From an uncultured Clostridia bacterium (GTDB lineage Bacteria > Bacillota > Clostridia > Oscillospirales > Ruminococcaceae): a DNA stretch of 22,587 bases. Location: positions 1 through 22,587 of the forward strand of contig CAMWRN010000009.1 of assembly GCA_947176675.1 (NCBI GenBank), written 5' to 3'. A program made the translations under genes and the position numbers. Positions 13,673-22,204 of this stretch are shown piece after piece (the first letter of the stretch is position 1; every line of letters begins with the position of its first letter). The notes beneath the pieces were generated by a model. The model was not told the origin of the DNA. It saw only the letters and a list, made by a program, of their open reading frames with translations, and made no database searches.

Positions 13673-14218
13673 ATGTCCAGAATAGGTAAAAAGCCCATTG
13701 CTGTTCCTGCCGGAGTCGATGTTAAGATCGACGGCTCAACCGTTACGGTAAAGGGACCCAAGGGTACGCTCACAAATACTTTTAATCCCGAGATCATCAT
13801 CAAGCAGGAGGGTACTGAGATCATTGTTGACCGTCCTTCCGAGAATAAGATGCACAAGTCTCTCCATGGTCTGACAAGAACTCTTATCAACAATATGGTC
13901 GAGGGCGTTACAAACGGTTTTACAAAGTCTCTCGAGATCGAGGGCGTAGGTTACCGTGCTGCTAAGCAGGGCAAGAATCTTGTTATGAACCTGGGTTACT
14001 CCCATCAGGTGATCGTTCCCGAGATTGACGGCATCACCATTGACGTTCCCAACGCTACAAGCATTGTGGTAAACGGTATCGACAAGCAGGTTGTTGGTCA
14101 GTTTGCGGCTGAGATCCGCGAGAAGAGACCTCCCGAGCCGTACAAGGGCAAGGGTATCCGTTATGCGGGCGAGAGAATCATCCGCAAGGAAGGTAAGGCC
14201 GGTAAGGGTAAGAAGTAA
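13673..14218 (+). CDS. rplF: 50S ribosomal protein L6
   Basis: L6 lies near the factor-binding GTPase centre. The 181-aa protein has the start SRIGKKPIAVPAGV, VKGPKGTLT, and the C-terminal signature EPYKGKGIRYAGERI followed by a Lys/Gly tail. Length is typical. AAGGAGG overlaps the end of rpsH, 12 bp before the ATG. Confidence 0.97.
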   Translation: MSRIGKKPIAVPAGVDVKIDGSTVTVKGPKGTLTNTFNPEIIIKQEGTEIIVDRPSENKMHKSLHGLTRTLINNMVEGVTNGFTKSLEIEGVGYRAAKQGKNLVMNLGYSHQVIVPEIDGITIDVPNATSIVVNGIDKQVVGQFAAEIREKRPPEPYKGKGIRYAGERIIRKEGKAGKGKK

Positions 14219-14248
14219 TCCCAAAGCCGCATAAGAATCCTAACATTA

Positions 14249-14284
14249 GAGAATGGGACAGCCCCCAAGGCGGCTACTATTCTC
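14249..14284 (+). promoter_or_regulatory. hairpin between rplF and rplR
   Basis: In the 91-bp gap, GAGAAT (14249-14254) pairs with ATTCTC (14279-14284) and encloses AGCC/GGCT (14260-14263/14272-14275). There is no T-run. It is weaker than the structures in the other gaps and may be incidental. Confidence 0.3.
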
Positions 14285-14309
14285 CGTACAAAAAGGAGTT
14301 GAATTATCA

Positions 14310-14669
14310 ATGGTAAAGCAGATCAACAGAAAGGCTGCAAGAGCTAAAAGACAGATCCGTGTACGTTCCAAGATCAGCGGCACAGCTGAGTGTCCAAGAC
14401 TGAACGTTTTCCGCAGCGCCAAGAACATCTACGCTCAGATCATCGACGATACCGCAGGAGTTACACTCTGCGCGGCTTCCTCTAAGGAAAAGGGCTTCGA
14501 CGGCAACGGCGGAAACAAAGAGGGCGCTTTCAAGGTAGGCAAGATGATCGCTGAAAAGGCTGCCGCTAAGGGCATTAAGGACGTTGTTTTCGACAGAGCC
14601 GGATATCTTTATCACGGCAGAGTTGCAGAGCTTGCAAACGGTGCAAGAGAGGGCGGTCTGAACTTCTAA
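14310..14669 (+). CDS. rplR: 50S ribosomal protein L18
   Basis: L18 binds 5S rRNA together with L5. The 119-aa protein contains VRSKISGTAECPRLNVFRS, NIYAQIIDD, and the end FDRAGYLYHGRVAELANGAREGGL, all diagnostic. I chose the ATG at 14310, preceded by AAAGGAG, because it gives the usual N-terminus; an in-frame ATG at 14253 would add 19 unconserved residues inside a hairpin. Confidence 0.97.
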   Translation: MVKQINRKAARAKRQIRVRSKISGTAECPRLNVFRSAKNIYAQIIDDTAGVTLCAASSKEKGFDGNGGNKEGAFKVGKMIAEKAAAKGIKDVVFDRAGYLYHGRVAELANGAREGGLNF

Positions 14670-14703
14670 GTTCGGACGATCAACTAACAAGGAGGTAATA
14701 CTT

Positions 14704-15210
14704 TTGGCAAACGCTAAGATAGACGCTTCTGCCATGGAGCTTACGGAAAAAGTTGTTGCTATAAACAGAGTTTCCAAAACCGTTAAGGGCGGACGTATTT
14801 TCAAATTTGCCGCTCTCGTGGTAGTAGGCGACGGAAACGGCACAGTAGGCTTCGGCATGGGCAAATCGGGAGAAGTTCCCGACGCTATCCGCAAGGGTAT
14901 CGAAGACGCTAAGAAAAATCTGATCAAGGTATCCCTCAGGGGTTCCACAATTCCTCACGAGATCATCGGCGCATTCGGCGCAGGCAGAGTTCTCATGAAG
15001 CCTGCCGCTCCCGGTACCGGCGTTATCGCCGGCGGACCTGTCCGTGCGGTAATCGAAATGGCTGGAATCAAGGATATCAGAACAAAATCCCTGCGTTCCA
15101 ACAACGCGTGCAACGTGGTAAGAGCTACCATCAACGGTCTTGCTCAGTGCCGCAGCGCTAAGGAAGTTGCTGAGATCAGAGGCAAATCCGTTAAAGAAAT
15201 TTTAGGTTAA
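14704..15210 (+). CDS. rpsE: 30S ribosomal protein S5, TTG start
   Basis: S5 lies at the mRNA entry side and is a classic ram (accuracy) protein. The 168-aa sequence has KVVAINRVSKTVKGGR, VVVGDGNGTVGFGMGKS, and the loop APGTGVIAGGPVRAVIE. The start is TTG at 14704, with AAGGAGGT 5-6 nt upstream; the first in-frame ATG (codon 11) would truncate the N-terminal arm and has no ribosome binding site. Confidence 0.96.
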   Translation: MANAKIDASAMELTEKVVAINRVSKTVKGGRIFKFAALVVVGDGNGTVGFGMGKSGEVPDAIRKGIEDAKKNLIKVSLRGSTIPHEIIGAFGAGRVLMKPAAPGTGVIAGGPVRAVIEMAGIKDIRTKSLRSNNACNVVRATINGLAQCRSAKEVAEIRGKSVKEILG

Positions 15211-15223
15211 GGAGGATAAGGAC

Positions 15224-15400
15224 ATGGCTATTAAGATCAAGCTTGTCAGAAGCCTTAACAGCGTTAAGAAGGATCAGGCTGCAACAGCTCAGTCGCTGGG
15301 ACTCCGTAAAATAGGAGACGTTACAGAACAGCCCGACAACGACGCTACCAAGGGTAAGATCCATAAGATCGCCCATCTCGTAGAGGCCACCAAGGCATAA
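15224..15400 (+). CDS. rpmD: 50S ribosomal protein L30
   Basis: This 58-aa gene lies between rpsE and rplO, the usual place for rpmD. The translation opens MAIKIKLVRS and includes the characteristic second half LGLRKIGDVTEQPDN, then a C-terminal helix with IAHLVEAT. AAGGAGG at 15210-15216 precedes the ATG. L30 is a small, non-essential 50S protein in many species. Confidence 0.95.
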   Translation: MAIKIKLVRSLNSVKKDQAATAQSLGLRKIGDVTEQPDNDATKGKIHKIAHLVEATKA

Positions 15401-15425
15401 ATTACGCAAGGAGGTGCGAAAGCTA

Positions 15426-15866
15426 ATGAAAATTCACGAATTATCCCCCGCTGCGGGCTCCGTCAAGGACGTTAAGCGCGTGGGCAGAGGTCACGGCTCG
15501 GGCAACGGCAAGACTGCCGGCAAGGGTCATAAGGGTCAGAACGCGCGCTCCGGCGGCGGAGTAAGACCCGGCTTCGAGGGCGGTCAGATGCCTCTCGCAA
15601 GACGTATCCCCAAGAGAGGCTTCAATAATATTTTCGCAGAAAAGATGACAGTTATAAACGTTTCCGACCTTGCGAAGTTCAAGGAAGGCACCGTTGTGGA
15701 TACCGATATGCTCAAGGCTGCGGGTATCATCAAGAAAGCCGATAACGGCGTTAAGATTCTCGGTAAGGGCGAGCTGAATGTTAAGCTTACCGTACAGGCT
15801 GCCGCTTTCTCGGCGTCGGCAAAGGAGAAAATCGAGAAGGCAGGCGGGAAGGCTGAGGTGATGTAA
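15426..15866 (+). CDS. rplO: 50S ribosomal protein L15
   Basis: L15 is a 50S assembly protein with a glycine-rich extended N-terminal arm. The 146-aa protein shows MKIHELSPAAGS, RVGRGHGSGNGKTAGKGHKG and FEGGQMPLARRIPKRGF. I chose the ATG at 15426, 10 nt after AAGGAGGT; an in-frame GTG at 15414 lies inside that ribosome binding site. secY starts two bases after its stop. Confidence 0.97.
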   Translation: MKIHELSPAAGSVKDVKRVGRGHGSGNGKTAGKGHKGQNARSGGGVRPGFEGGQMPLARRIPKRGFNNIFAEKMTVINVSDLAKFKEGTVVDTDMLKAAGIIKKADNGVKILGKGELNVKLTVQAAAFSASAKEKIEKAGGKAEVM

Positions 15867-15867
15867 T

Positions 15868-17175
15868 GTGTTTAAGACCTTCAGAAATGCCTGGAAGGTT
15901 CCTGAGTTAAGGAATAAGATCCTTTACACATTACTCATTATCCTCATATTCAGAATCGGCTGTCACGTTCCTGTTCCGTTTATGGATCCGGAGGCTGTAC
16001 AGAGTATGTTTGCTGAGGGAAACTTTCTCAGCTATATGAACATTCTCTCAGGCGGCGCGCTCTCGCAGGGCACGCTGTTCTCGCTGTCGATCCAGCCGTA
16101 TATCAACGCCTCAATCATCGTTCAGCTTCTCACATACGCTCTTCCTCCGCTGGAAAATCTCCAGAAAGAGGGCGAGTCGGGAAGAAAGAAGCTGCAAAAG
16201 ATCACAAGCTTTGTTTCGCTTGGCATTGCACTTGTTATGGCCTATGCCTATTATCTCACGCTGAGAAACAATCACGCGCTGACATATACAAGCGGCTTCG
16301 CGGGAGTGTTTGCAGGGGCAGTGATCGTACTCGCTTTTGTAGCGGGCGCAAGCCTTGTGGTATGGCTCGGCAACAGGGTTAACGAAAAGGGTATCGGCAA
16401 CGGTATTTCCATTATACTGTTCGCGGGTATCGTTTCGAGAGGTCCCGGAGCTATTCTGAATATGTTTATCAACGCACATGAAAACAAACACCTTTATATT
16501 ATAATACCTTTCGTATTGCTGGTATTTGTGGCTATGATAGGCTTTATCGTTTTCATGAACGAATCCGAAAGGCGTATTCCCATTCAGTACGCAAAGCGCG
16601 TTGTGGGCAGAAAACAGTACGGCGGACAGAACACCCATATCCCGATCAAAATCGCAATGAGCGGCGTTATGCCTATCATCTTCGCGATGGCGATCATGTC
16701 GCTGCCGTCCACGCTGCGTATGTTTATCAATCCCGACAACACAGCCAATCCCGATGGATTTTGGCACAGGTTCTATGTGGGATTTCTGAATTTCTTCAGC
16801 TACAACAGTCCATGGTATGCGATACTTTATTTCCTGCTGATAATCGCGTTTAACTATTTTTACGTTTCGATGCAGTATAATCCGATAGAGATTGCCAATA
16901 ATCTCCGTCAGAACAACGGCGGCATACCGGGTATACGTCCCGGAAAACCAACAAGCGATTATATCCAGAGAGTTCTGGGCAAGATCACGTTGGTGGGAGC
17001 TTTCTTCCTCGGCGTTATCGCTATACTGCCTATATTCACGAGCCTTGCCATCAAGGGTCTGAATATCTCAATGGGCGGTACGTCTATCCTTATCGTTGTA
17101 AGCGTTGTTCTGGAAACCGTAAGAACGCTTGAATCACAGATGATGATGAGACACCACAAGGGTTTCCTTGAATAA
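15868..17175 (+). CDS. secY: preprotein translocase subunit SecY
   Basis: SecY is the channel of the Sec translocon, working with SecE, SecG and SecA to export or insert proteins. The 435-aa protein has ten predicted membrane helices. Family segments include FRIGCHVPVPF at the start, LQPYINASIIVQLL-like text in the plug/TM2 area (SIQPYINASIIVQLL), the cytoplasmic loop with ERRIPIQYAKR, and NGGIPGIRPGKPT before TM9. It starts with GTG, one base after the rplO stop, so translation is coupled to the ribosomal genes. GAGGTGAT serves as ribosome binding site. Confidence 0.96.
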   Translation: MFKTFRNAWKVPELRNKILYTLLIILIFRIGCHVPVPFMDPEAVQSMFAEGNFLSYMNILSGGALSQGTLFSLSIQPYINASIIVQLLTYALPPLENLQKEGESGRKKLQKITSFVSLGIALVMAYAYYLTLRNNHALTYTSGFAGVFAGAVIVLAFVAGASLVVWLGNRVNEKGIGNGISIILFAGIVSRGPGAILNMFINAHENKHLYIIIPFVLLVFVAMIGFIVFMNESERRIPIQYAKRVVGRKQYGGQNTHIPIKIAMSGVMPIIFAMAIMSLPSTLRMFINPDNTANPDGFWHRFYVGFLNFFSYNSPWYAILYFLLIIAFNYFYVSMQYNPIEIANNLRQNNGGIPGIRPGKPTSDYIQRVLGKITLVGAFFLGVIAILPIFTSLAIKGLNISMGGTSILIVVSVVLETVRTLESQMMMRHHKGFLE

Positions 17176-17225
17176 AGGGCACAGTGGAGTCCTCAGTTTG
17201 ATGAAAACTTTTAGGGAGGATTTTT

Positions 17226-17858
17226 ATGAACCTGATTTTATTGGGCGCTCCGGGCGCAGGAAAAGGCACACAGGCAGAGGTAATCAGCGACAAGCTGGGT
17301 ATCCCTCAGATATCTACAGGCAACATTCTCCGCGAAGCAGTCAAGAACGGAACGGACATGGGCGTTAAGGCAAAGGGCTTTATGGAAAGCGGCGCTCTCG
17401 TTCCCGACGAGGTAGTTATCGGCATCCTCAAGGACAGGATCGCTGAGGACGACTGCAAGAACGGCTTTATCCTCGACGGCTTCCCCAGAACCGTTCCTCA
17501 GGCTGAGGCTCTGGAAAGCATGGGCGTGAATATCGACAAGGTCATCTCTCTCGAGGTTGCGGACGAAACCATTCAGGGACGTCTTTCGGGCAGAAGGGTC
17601 TGCGAAAAGTGCGGAGCTTCCTATCATGTGGAGTTTAACCCGCCCAAGACCGAAGGCATCTGCGATAAGTGCGGCGGAAACGCTGTTCAGCGTAAGGACG
17701 ACGCTCCTGAAACGGTTATCGAAAGGCTTCGCACCTACCACGAGCAGACTGCTCCCCTTGTGGATTTCTACGGCAAGAAGGGCAAGCTGGTAACGGTTCA
17801 GGGTCAGGACGAGGTAAAGGCTACTTCCGAGCTTGTATTAAAAGCGGTAACTGCTTAA
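17226..17858 (+). CDS. adk: adenylate kinase with zinc-type LID
   Basis: This enzyme converts ATP and AMP to two ADP in the cytoplasm. The 210-aa protein has the P-loop GAPGAGKGT (7-15), an NMP-binding region at about 30-60, DGFPRT (84-89), and a long LID with Cys126, Cys129, Cys146 and Cys149 forming a structural zinc site, as in many Gram-positives. AGGGAGG precedes the ATG. Its place between secY and map is standard in Firmicutes. Confidence 0.97.
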   Translation: MNLILLGAPGAGKGTQAEVISDKLGIPQISTGNILREAVKNGTDMGVKAKGFMESGALVPDEVVIGILKDRIAEDDCKNGFILDGFPRTVPQAEALESMGVNIDKVISLEVADETIQGRLSGRRVCEKCGASYHVEFNPPKTEGICDKCGGNAVQRKDDAPETVIERLRTYHEQTAPLVDFYGKKGKLVTVQGQDEVKATSELVLKAVTA

Positions 17859-17893
17859 AAGCAGTAATAGCTTGAAGAGAAGCGAGATTTATA

Positions 17894-18649
17894 ATGATTA
17901 GTGTAAAATCAAAATCCGAGCTGGATAAGATGCGTAAAATCGGTATTATAACCGCTAATGCGCTTCACTTCGGCGGACAGTCTATAAAAGACGGAATGAC
18001 AACATTCGAGCTTGACAAAATTATTCACGATTATATCGTACAGCACGGTGCAAAGGCTATGCTTGTGGGCTACGGCGGTTTTCCCGCTTCGTGCTGCATA
18101 AGCGTTAACGACCAGCTTATCCACGGTATCCCCTCGAAAAAGGTCAGGATCAGAGAGGGCGATATCGTAAGCGTGGACGTAAGCGCCGAAATGGACGGCT
18201 TTCACGGGGATACGGCTTACACTTTTGCCTGCGGAAAAATTTCCAAAGAGGCAGAACAGCTGCTTAAAGTCACCAACGAAAGCCTCTATAAGGGCATTGA
18301 ACAGGCCGTGCCGGGCAACAGGATAGGCGACATCGGGCATGCGGTGGAGGAATACTGCACCGCTTACGGATACAGCGTATGCAGAAAATATATCGGTCAC
18401 GGAATCGGAAGGAAGCTTCATGAGGATCCCGAGGTGCCGAACTTCGGCAAGGCGGGACACGGTCCGAGACTTGTGGCAGGTATGACGATTTGCATTGAAC
18501 CCATGATAAACGCGGTAGGCGAGGACGTAAGAGTTCTTCCCGACGGCTGGACCGTGGTCACAAAATCGGGTTCTCTTGCAGCTCATTTCGAGCATACGGT
18601 TGCGATCACTCCCGACGGACCGGTCATATTGACCATACCCACTCTTTAA
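17894..18649 (+). CDS. map: methionine aminopeptidase, type I
   Basis: This enzyme removes the initiator methionine from nascent proteins. The 251-aa protein is the short type I form without an N-terminal zinc extension. Metal ligands are in place: Asp95, Asp106, His169, Glu202 and Glu233, with His77 in the LIHGIP substrate loop. The start at 17894 lies after a modest ribosome binding site (GAAGAGAAGCGAG region), weaker than those of the neighbouring genes. The small KOW gene follows 29 bp downstream. Confidence 0.96.
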   Translation: MISVKSKSELDKMRKIGIITANALHFGGQSIKDGMTTFELDKIIHDYIVQHGAKAMLVGYGGFPASCCISVNDQLIHGIPSKKVRIREGDIVSVDVSAEMDGFHGDTAYTFACGKISKEAEQLLKVTNESLYKGIEQAVPGNRIGDIGHAVEEYCTAYGYSVCRKYIGHGIGRKLHEDPEVPNFGKAGHGPRLVAGMTICIEPMINAVGEDVRVLPDGWTVVTKSGSLAAHFEHTVAITPDGPVILTIPTL

Positions 18650-18678
18650 GAGCGGAAACCGGGACAGGGAGGTATTCT

Positions 18679-18954
18679 GTGGAAATAAAACCCGGAAGTG
18701 TTGTAAGGTCTTTGGCGGGCAGGGACAAGGGCGGCTTTATGGTCGTGGTCTCGGCGGCGGAGGGTTACGTTTTTTTGGCGGACGGCAAGGAGCGCATGCT
18801 CGGGTCTCCGAAGAAAAAAAGCGTTAAGCACATCGCCCCCACAAAAACCGTTATTGATCTATGCGATCTGACAGACAGAGGACTGAGAGCCGCTGTCCGC
18901 AGATTTACGGACGGTGCGCTGGACGACGCTCCCGTCGAAATATCGAACCCATAA
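18679..18954 (+). CDS. small KOW-domain RNA-binding protein
   Basis: The 91-aa protein has an N-terminal KOW-like beta fold (residues 2-35, KPGSVVRSLAGRDKGGFMVV), a basic stretch SPKKKSVKHIAPT near 43-55, and an acidic C-terminal helix. Genes of this kind between map and infA occur in many Clostridia and are usually annotated as KOW-domain or L14e-like proteins of unknown role. Start is GTG at 18679, with AGGGAGGT about 8 nt upstream. Context suggests an RNA or ribosome-associated function, which remains inferred. Confidence 0.85.
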   Translation: MEIKPGSVVRSLAGRDKGGFMVVVSAAEGYVFLADGKERMLGSPKKKSVKHIAPTKTVIDLCDLTDRGLRAAVRRFTDGALDDAPVEISNP

Positions 18955-18966
18955 GGAGGCATTTGC

Positions 18967-19185
18967 TTGTCTAAGGAAGATGTTATCGAGATTGAGGGCA
19001 CAGTCATTGAAGCTCTGCCTAACGCAATGTTCCAGGTGGAACTTGCAAACGGACACAAAATTCTTGCCCACGTTTCCGGTAAGCTCAGAATGAACTATAT
19101 CAGGATCGTTCCGGGCGATAAGGTCACGGTGGAAATGTCCCCCTACGACCTGTCTAAGGGCAGGATCACCTGGAGAGCAAAGTAA
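18967..19185 (+). CDS. infA: translation initiation factor IF-1, TTG start
   Basis: IF-1 blocks the ribosomal A site during initiation. The 72-aa S1/OB-fold protein has SKEDVIEIEGTVIEALPNA, the RNA-binding strand HVSGKLRMNYIRI, and VEMSPYDLSKGRITWR, all canonical. The start is TTG at 18967 with AAGGAGG 8 nt upstream. Rare start codons here may tune output. rpmJ follows after 37 bp. Confidence 0.97.
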   Translation: MSKEDVIEIEGTVIEALPNAMFQVELANGHKILAHVSGKLRMNYIRIVPGDKVTVEMSPYDLSKGRITWRAK

Positions 19186-19222
19186 AAAGTAAGTTTTCTA
19201 AGATACGAAGGAGGTATTTAAC

Positions 19223-19336
19223 ATGAAAGTAAGACCTTCAGTTAAGCCTATCTGCGAAAAGTGCAAGGTTATCAAGAGAAAAGGCAAAGTCATGATCATC
19301 TGCGAGAACCCCAAGCATAAGCAGCGTCAAGGCTAA
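19223..19336 (+). CDS. rpmJ: 50S ribosomal protein L36, zinc-binding
   Basis: The 37-aa protein opens MKVRPSVKPICEKCKVIKR and carries the zinc ligands Cys11, Cys14, Cys27 and His32, so it is the zinc-containing (C+) form. AAGGAGGT lies before the ATG. It belongs between infA and rpsM as in most bacteria. It is too small for simple ORF cut-offs but unambiguous. Confidence 0.97.
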   Translation: MKVRPSVKPICEKCKVIKRKGKVMIICENPKHKQRQG

Positions 19337-19377
19337 TTAAACAGCATAAGCAAAAATTTTTTGGAGGTGTATTGTAA

Positions 19378-19746
19378 ATGGCACGTATTGCCGGCGTTGA
19401 CCTGCCGAAGAATAAGAGAGTCGAAATCGGTCTCACTTATATCTACGGTATAGGCCGTAAATCCGCTGAAGTCATCCTCGCAAGCACAGGCGTAAATCCT
19501 GACACAAGAGTCAAGGATCTTACCGAGGACGACGTAGCTAAGCTTCGTGAATATATCGATCACAACATCATGGTTGAGGGCGACCTTAGAAGAAACGTTG
19601 CTCTTAACATCAAGAGACTCGTTGAGATCGGCTGCTACAGAGGCGTTCGTCACAGAAAGGGTCTGCCCGTAAGAGGTCAGAGAACTAAGACAAACGCAAG
19701 AACCCGCAAGGGTCCCGTAAAGACCATCGCGAACAAGAAGAAGTAA
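19378..19746 (+). CDS. rpsM: 30S ribosomal protein S13
   Basis: S13 forms bridges from the 30S head to the 50S and contacts tRNA. The 122-aa protein has ARIAGVDLPKNKRVEIGLTY, IYGIGRKSA, and the C-terminal signature HRKGLPVRGQRTKTNARTRKG. TTGGAGGT lies before the ATG. It begins the alpha segment, with no visible separate promoter. Confidence 0.97.
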   Translation: MARIAGVDLPKNKRVEIGLTYIYGIGRKSAEVILASTGVNPDTRVKDLTEDDVAKLREYIDHNIMVEGDLRRNVALNIKRLVEIGCYRGVRHRKGLPVRGQRTKTNARTRKGPVKTIANKKK

Positions 19747-19761
19747 GGAGGGACTAATCAA

Positions 19762-20163
19762 ATGGCTCAGGTCAAAGGTAAAAAGACAGTTATCAAGAGA
19801 CGCCGCGAGCGTAAGAACATTGAAAATGGAGCTGTTCATATTCAGTCCACTTTCAACAACACGATCGTGACTATCACCGATACTCAGGGCAATGCGATCT
19901 CATGGGCTTCCGCCGGCGGACTCGGCTTCAGAGGTTCCAAGAAATCCACGCCTTTCGCAGCTCAGACTGCCGCAGAAACAGCCGCTAAGGCTGCTATGGA
20001 GCACGGTCTTAAAACCGTTGAGGTTTACGTAAAGGGTCCCGGCGCAGGACGTGAAGCTGCTATCAGAGCTCTCCAGACAGTTGGTCTTGAGGTAAAGCTC
20101 ATCAAGGATGTTACTCCTATTCCCCACAACGGATGCCGTCCTCCCAAGAGAAGACGCGTCTAA
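19762..20163 (+). CDS. rpsK: 30S ribosomal protein S11
   Basis: S11 lies on the 30S platform near the E site. The 133-aa protein contains GAVHIQSTFNNTIVTITD, SAGGLGFRGSKKSTPFAAQ, and the conserved end PIPHNGCRPPKRRRV. It follows rpsM after 15 bp, with AAGGAGGG at the junction. Confidence 0.97.
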   Translation: MAQVKGKKTVIKRRRERKNIENGAVHIQSTFNNTIVTITDTQGNAISWASAGGLGFRGSKKSTPFAAQTAAETAAKAAMEHGLKTVEVYVKGPGAGREAAIRALQTVGLEVKLIKDVTPIPHNGCRPPKRRRV

Positions 20164-20184
20164 TTTACAGGAGGTGTTACTAAT

Positions 20185-20781
20185 ATGGCTTTAAATAAAG
20201 AACCTATCCTCAAAAGATGCAGGTATCTGGGCATCAGCCCTATGGTAATGGGTATTTCAAAGGAATCCAACAGAAATCCCGGCGCCAACAACAGAAAAAA
20301 GGTTTCCGAGTACGGTATGCAGCTGAAAGAAAAGCAGAAGCTGAAGTTCATCTACGGCGTTCTCGAAAAGCCTTTCTACCACTATTTTGAGATCGCTGAA
20401 AAAATGGAAGGCAAGACAGGTGACAACCTTATCACCATTCTTGAATCCAGACTTGACAATATCGTTTACAGAATGGGTCTTTCCCTCACAAGACGCGAGG
20501 CAAGACAGCTTGTTACCCACAGGCACTTTACAGTAAACGGCAAGCGCGTTAATATTCCGTCCTACAGAGTTAAGGTGGGAGACGTTATCGCTCTCTACGA
20601 GGGCAGCCGCAGCAGCGAAAAGTTCAAGGCTGTCGTTGAGCAGACTGCCGGAAGAGTTGTACCTCTCTGGCTTGAACCCAACAAGGCTGACTTTGCCGCT
20701 AAGGTGGTTCGTATGCCCGTTCCCGAGGATCTGGACTACGAGACTCAGACTCACCTTATTGTCGAGCTGTACTCCAAGTAA
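20185..20781 (+). CDS. rpsD: 30S ribosomal protein S4, zinc-free type
   Basis: S4 is a primary 16S assembly protein at the mRNA entry site and is an autogenous repressor of the alpha operon in E. coli. The 198-aa protein has an S4 RNA-binding domain (about 88-150, ESRLDNIVYRMGLSLTRREA then VTHRHFTVNGKRVNIPSYRV). The N-terminus has only one cysteine, so the zinc-site cysteines of the C+ form are absent. AGGAGGTG precedes the ATG. Confidence 0.97.
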   Translation: MALNKEPILKRCRYLGISPMVMGISKESNRNPGANNRKKVSEYGMQLKEKQKLKFIYGVLEKPFYHYFEIAEKMEGKTGDNLITILESRLDNIVYRMGLSLTRREARQLVTHRHFTVNGKRVNIPSYRVKVGDVIALYEGSRSSEKFKAVVEQTAGRVVPLWLEPNKADFAAKVVRMPVPEDLDYETQTHLIVELYSK

Positions 20782-20826
20782 TAGGCAGAATACGTTATCC
20801 GCAACTCAAAATAGGAGGGTTTTATT

Positions 20827-21780
20827 ATGCTTGAACCAATTCAGAAGGCGGAAATTGAGACCGTCGAGCTTAAAAGCAACGGAACCTACGGCAAATTCAC
20901 TGTTGCTCCGCTGGAGCGCGGATACGGACATACTCTCGGCAACAGCCTGAGACGTGTTCTGCTCTCTTCTCTTCCCGGCGTGGCTGTGACCTCCGTCAAG
21001 ATTGACGGCGTTCACCACGAGCTGTCTACAGTTCCCGGCGTTAAGGAGGATGTTACAGAGATCGTCCTTAACCTTAAAGGACTTACCGCAAAGCTTCACA
21101 GCGAGGGACCTAAGACTGTCTATGTGGAAGCGGAGGACGAGTGCGAGGTAACTGCGGGTGACATTAAAACTGACTCCGAAGTGGATATTCTTGTTCCGGA
21201 AATGCATATTGCTACACTCGGCAAGGACGCTAAGCTTTATATGGAGATCACCATTGATAAGGGACGCGGCTACGTTCCTGCTGAAAAGAATAAGCAGGTA
21301 TCGGGCTTCGGCATAGACGTTATCGCGGTGGATTCCATTTATACCCCTGTACTGAAGGTGAACTACTCTGTTGAGGATACCCGTCTCGGTCAGGTAACAG
21401 ACTACGACAAGCTTATTCTTGAAGTCTGGACGGACGGCGTCGTATCCGCAAAAGAGGCTGTTTCACAGGCAGCCAATCTCCTCATTGAGCATCTGAAGCC
21501 GTTTACCGAGCTTTCCGATGAATCCGCGATCACAGAGATAATGATCGAAAAGGACGACAAGGGTAAAGAAAAGATCCTTGAGATGACCATTGAGGAACTT
21601 GACTTGTCAGTACGTTCCTTCAACTGCTTGAAGAGAGCGGGAATAAACACGGTTGACGATCTTATCAACAAGTCCGAAGAGGAAATGATGAAGGTCAGAA
21701 ACCTTGGCAAAAAATCCTTCGACGAGGTCAAGGAGAAGCTCCAGTCACTGGGCTTCGACCTCAGCTCCGAGGAGGAATAA
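20827..21780 (+). CDS. rpoA: DNA-directed RNA polymerase subunit alpha
   Basis: The alpha dimer nucleates RNA polymerase assembly. The 317-aa protein has the N-terminal domain with PLERGYGHTLGNSLRRVLLSS (dimer and beta-contact region), a linker around 230-245, and the C-terminal domain with LDLSVRSFNCLKRAGI and RNLGKKSFDEVKEKL, which binds UP elements and activators. Length is normal. AGGAGGG precedes the ATG, and rplQ follows after 50 bp. Confidence 0.97.
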   Translation: MLEPIQKAEIETVELKSNGTYGKFTVAPLERGYGHTLGNSLRRVLLSSLPGVAVTSVKIDGVHHELSTVPGVKEDVTEIVLNLKGLTAKLHSEGPKTVYVEAEDECEVTAGDIKTDSEVDILVPEMHIATLGKDAKLYMEITIDKGRGYVPAEKNKQVSGFGIDVIAVDSIYTPVLKVNYSVEDTRLGQVTDYDKLILEVWTDGVVSAKEAVSQAANLLIEHLKPFTELSDESAITEIMIEKDDKGKEKILEMTIEELDLSVRSFNCLKRAGINTVDDLINKSEEEMMKVRNLGKKSFDEVKEKLQSLGFDLSSEEE

Positions 21781-21830
21781 CACGGCGCTTTCAGACGCCG
21801 CAAACTTTGATATGTTAGGAGTGAATATAA

Positions 21831-22172
21831 ATGCCGGGAACCAGAAAACTCGGACGCACAAGCGACCACAGAAAGGCTATGCTCAGAGCTATGGTAACAT
21901 ACCTGCTTGAGAACGGCAAGATCGAAACTACAGTAACCAGAGCCAAAGAGGTTCGCGCTATGGCGGAAAAGATGATCACAACCGCCAAGACAAACGACCT
22001 GCACTCCAAGCGTCAGGTTCTTGCTTACGTCACCAAGGAGGACGTGGTAAAGAAGCTTTTTGACGATATCGCACCTAAGTATGCCGACAGAAACGGCGGC
22101 TACACAAGGATCGTCAAGATCGGCCCCAGACGTGGCGACGCTGCTGAAATGGCTATTATTTCACTGGTTTGA
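21831..22172 (+). CDS. rplQ: 50S ribosomal protein L17
   Basis: L17 lies near the exit tunnel and closes the operon. The 113-aa protein opens PGTRKLGRTSDHRKAMLRAM and includes LLENGKIETTVTRAKEVR and the end RNGGYTRIVKIGPRRGDAAEM. Length is typical of the short bacterial form. The start follows TAGGAGTG. A strong terminator begins about 30 bp after the stop. Confidence 0.97.
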   Translation: MPGTRKLGRTSDHRKAMLRAMVTYLLENGKIETTVTRAKEVRAMAEKMITTAKTNDLHSKRQVLAYVTKEDVVKKLFDDIAPKYADRNGGYTRIVKIGPRRGDAAEMAIISLV

Positions 22173-22204
22173 TCTTATAATAATTTAAAAGGCTGAGCCT
22201 TTCC

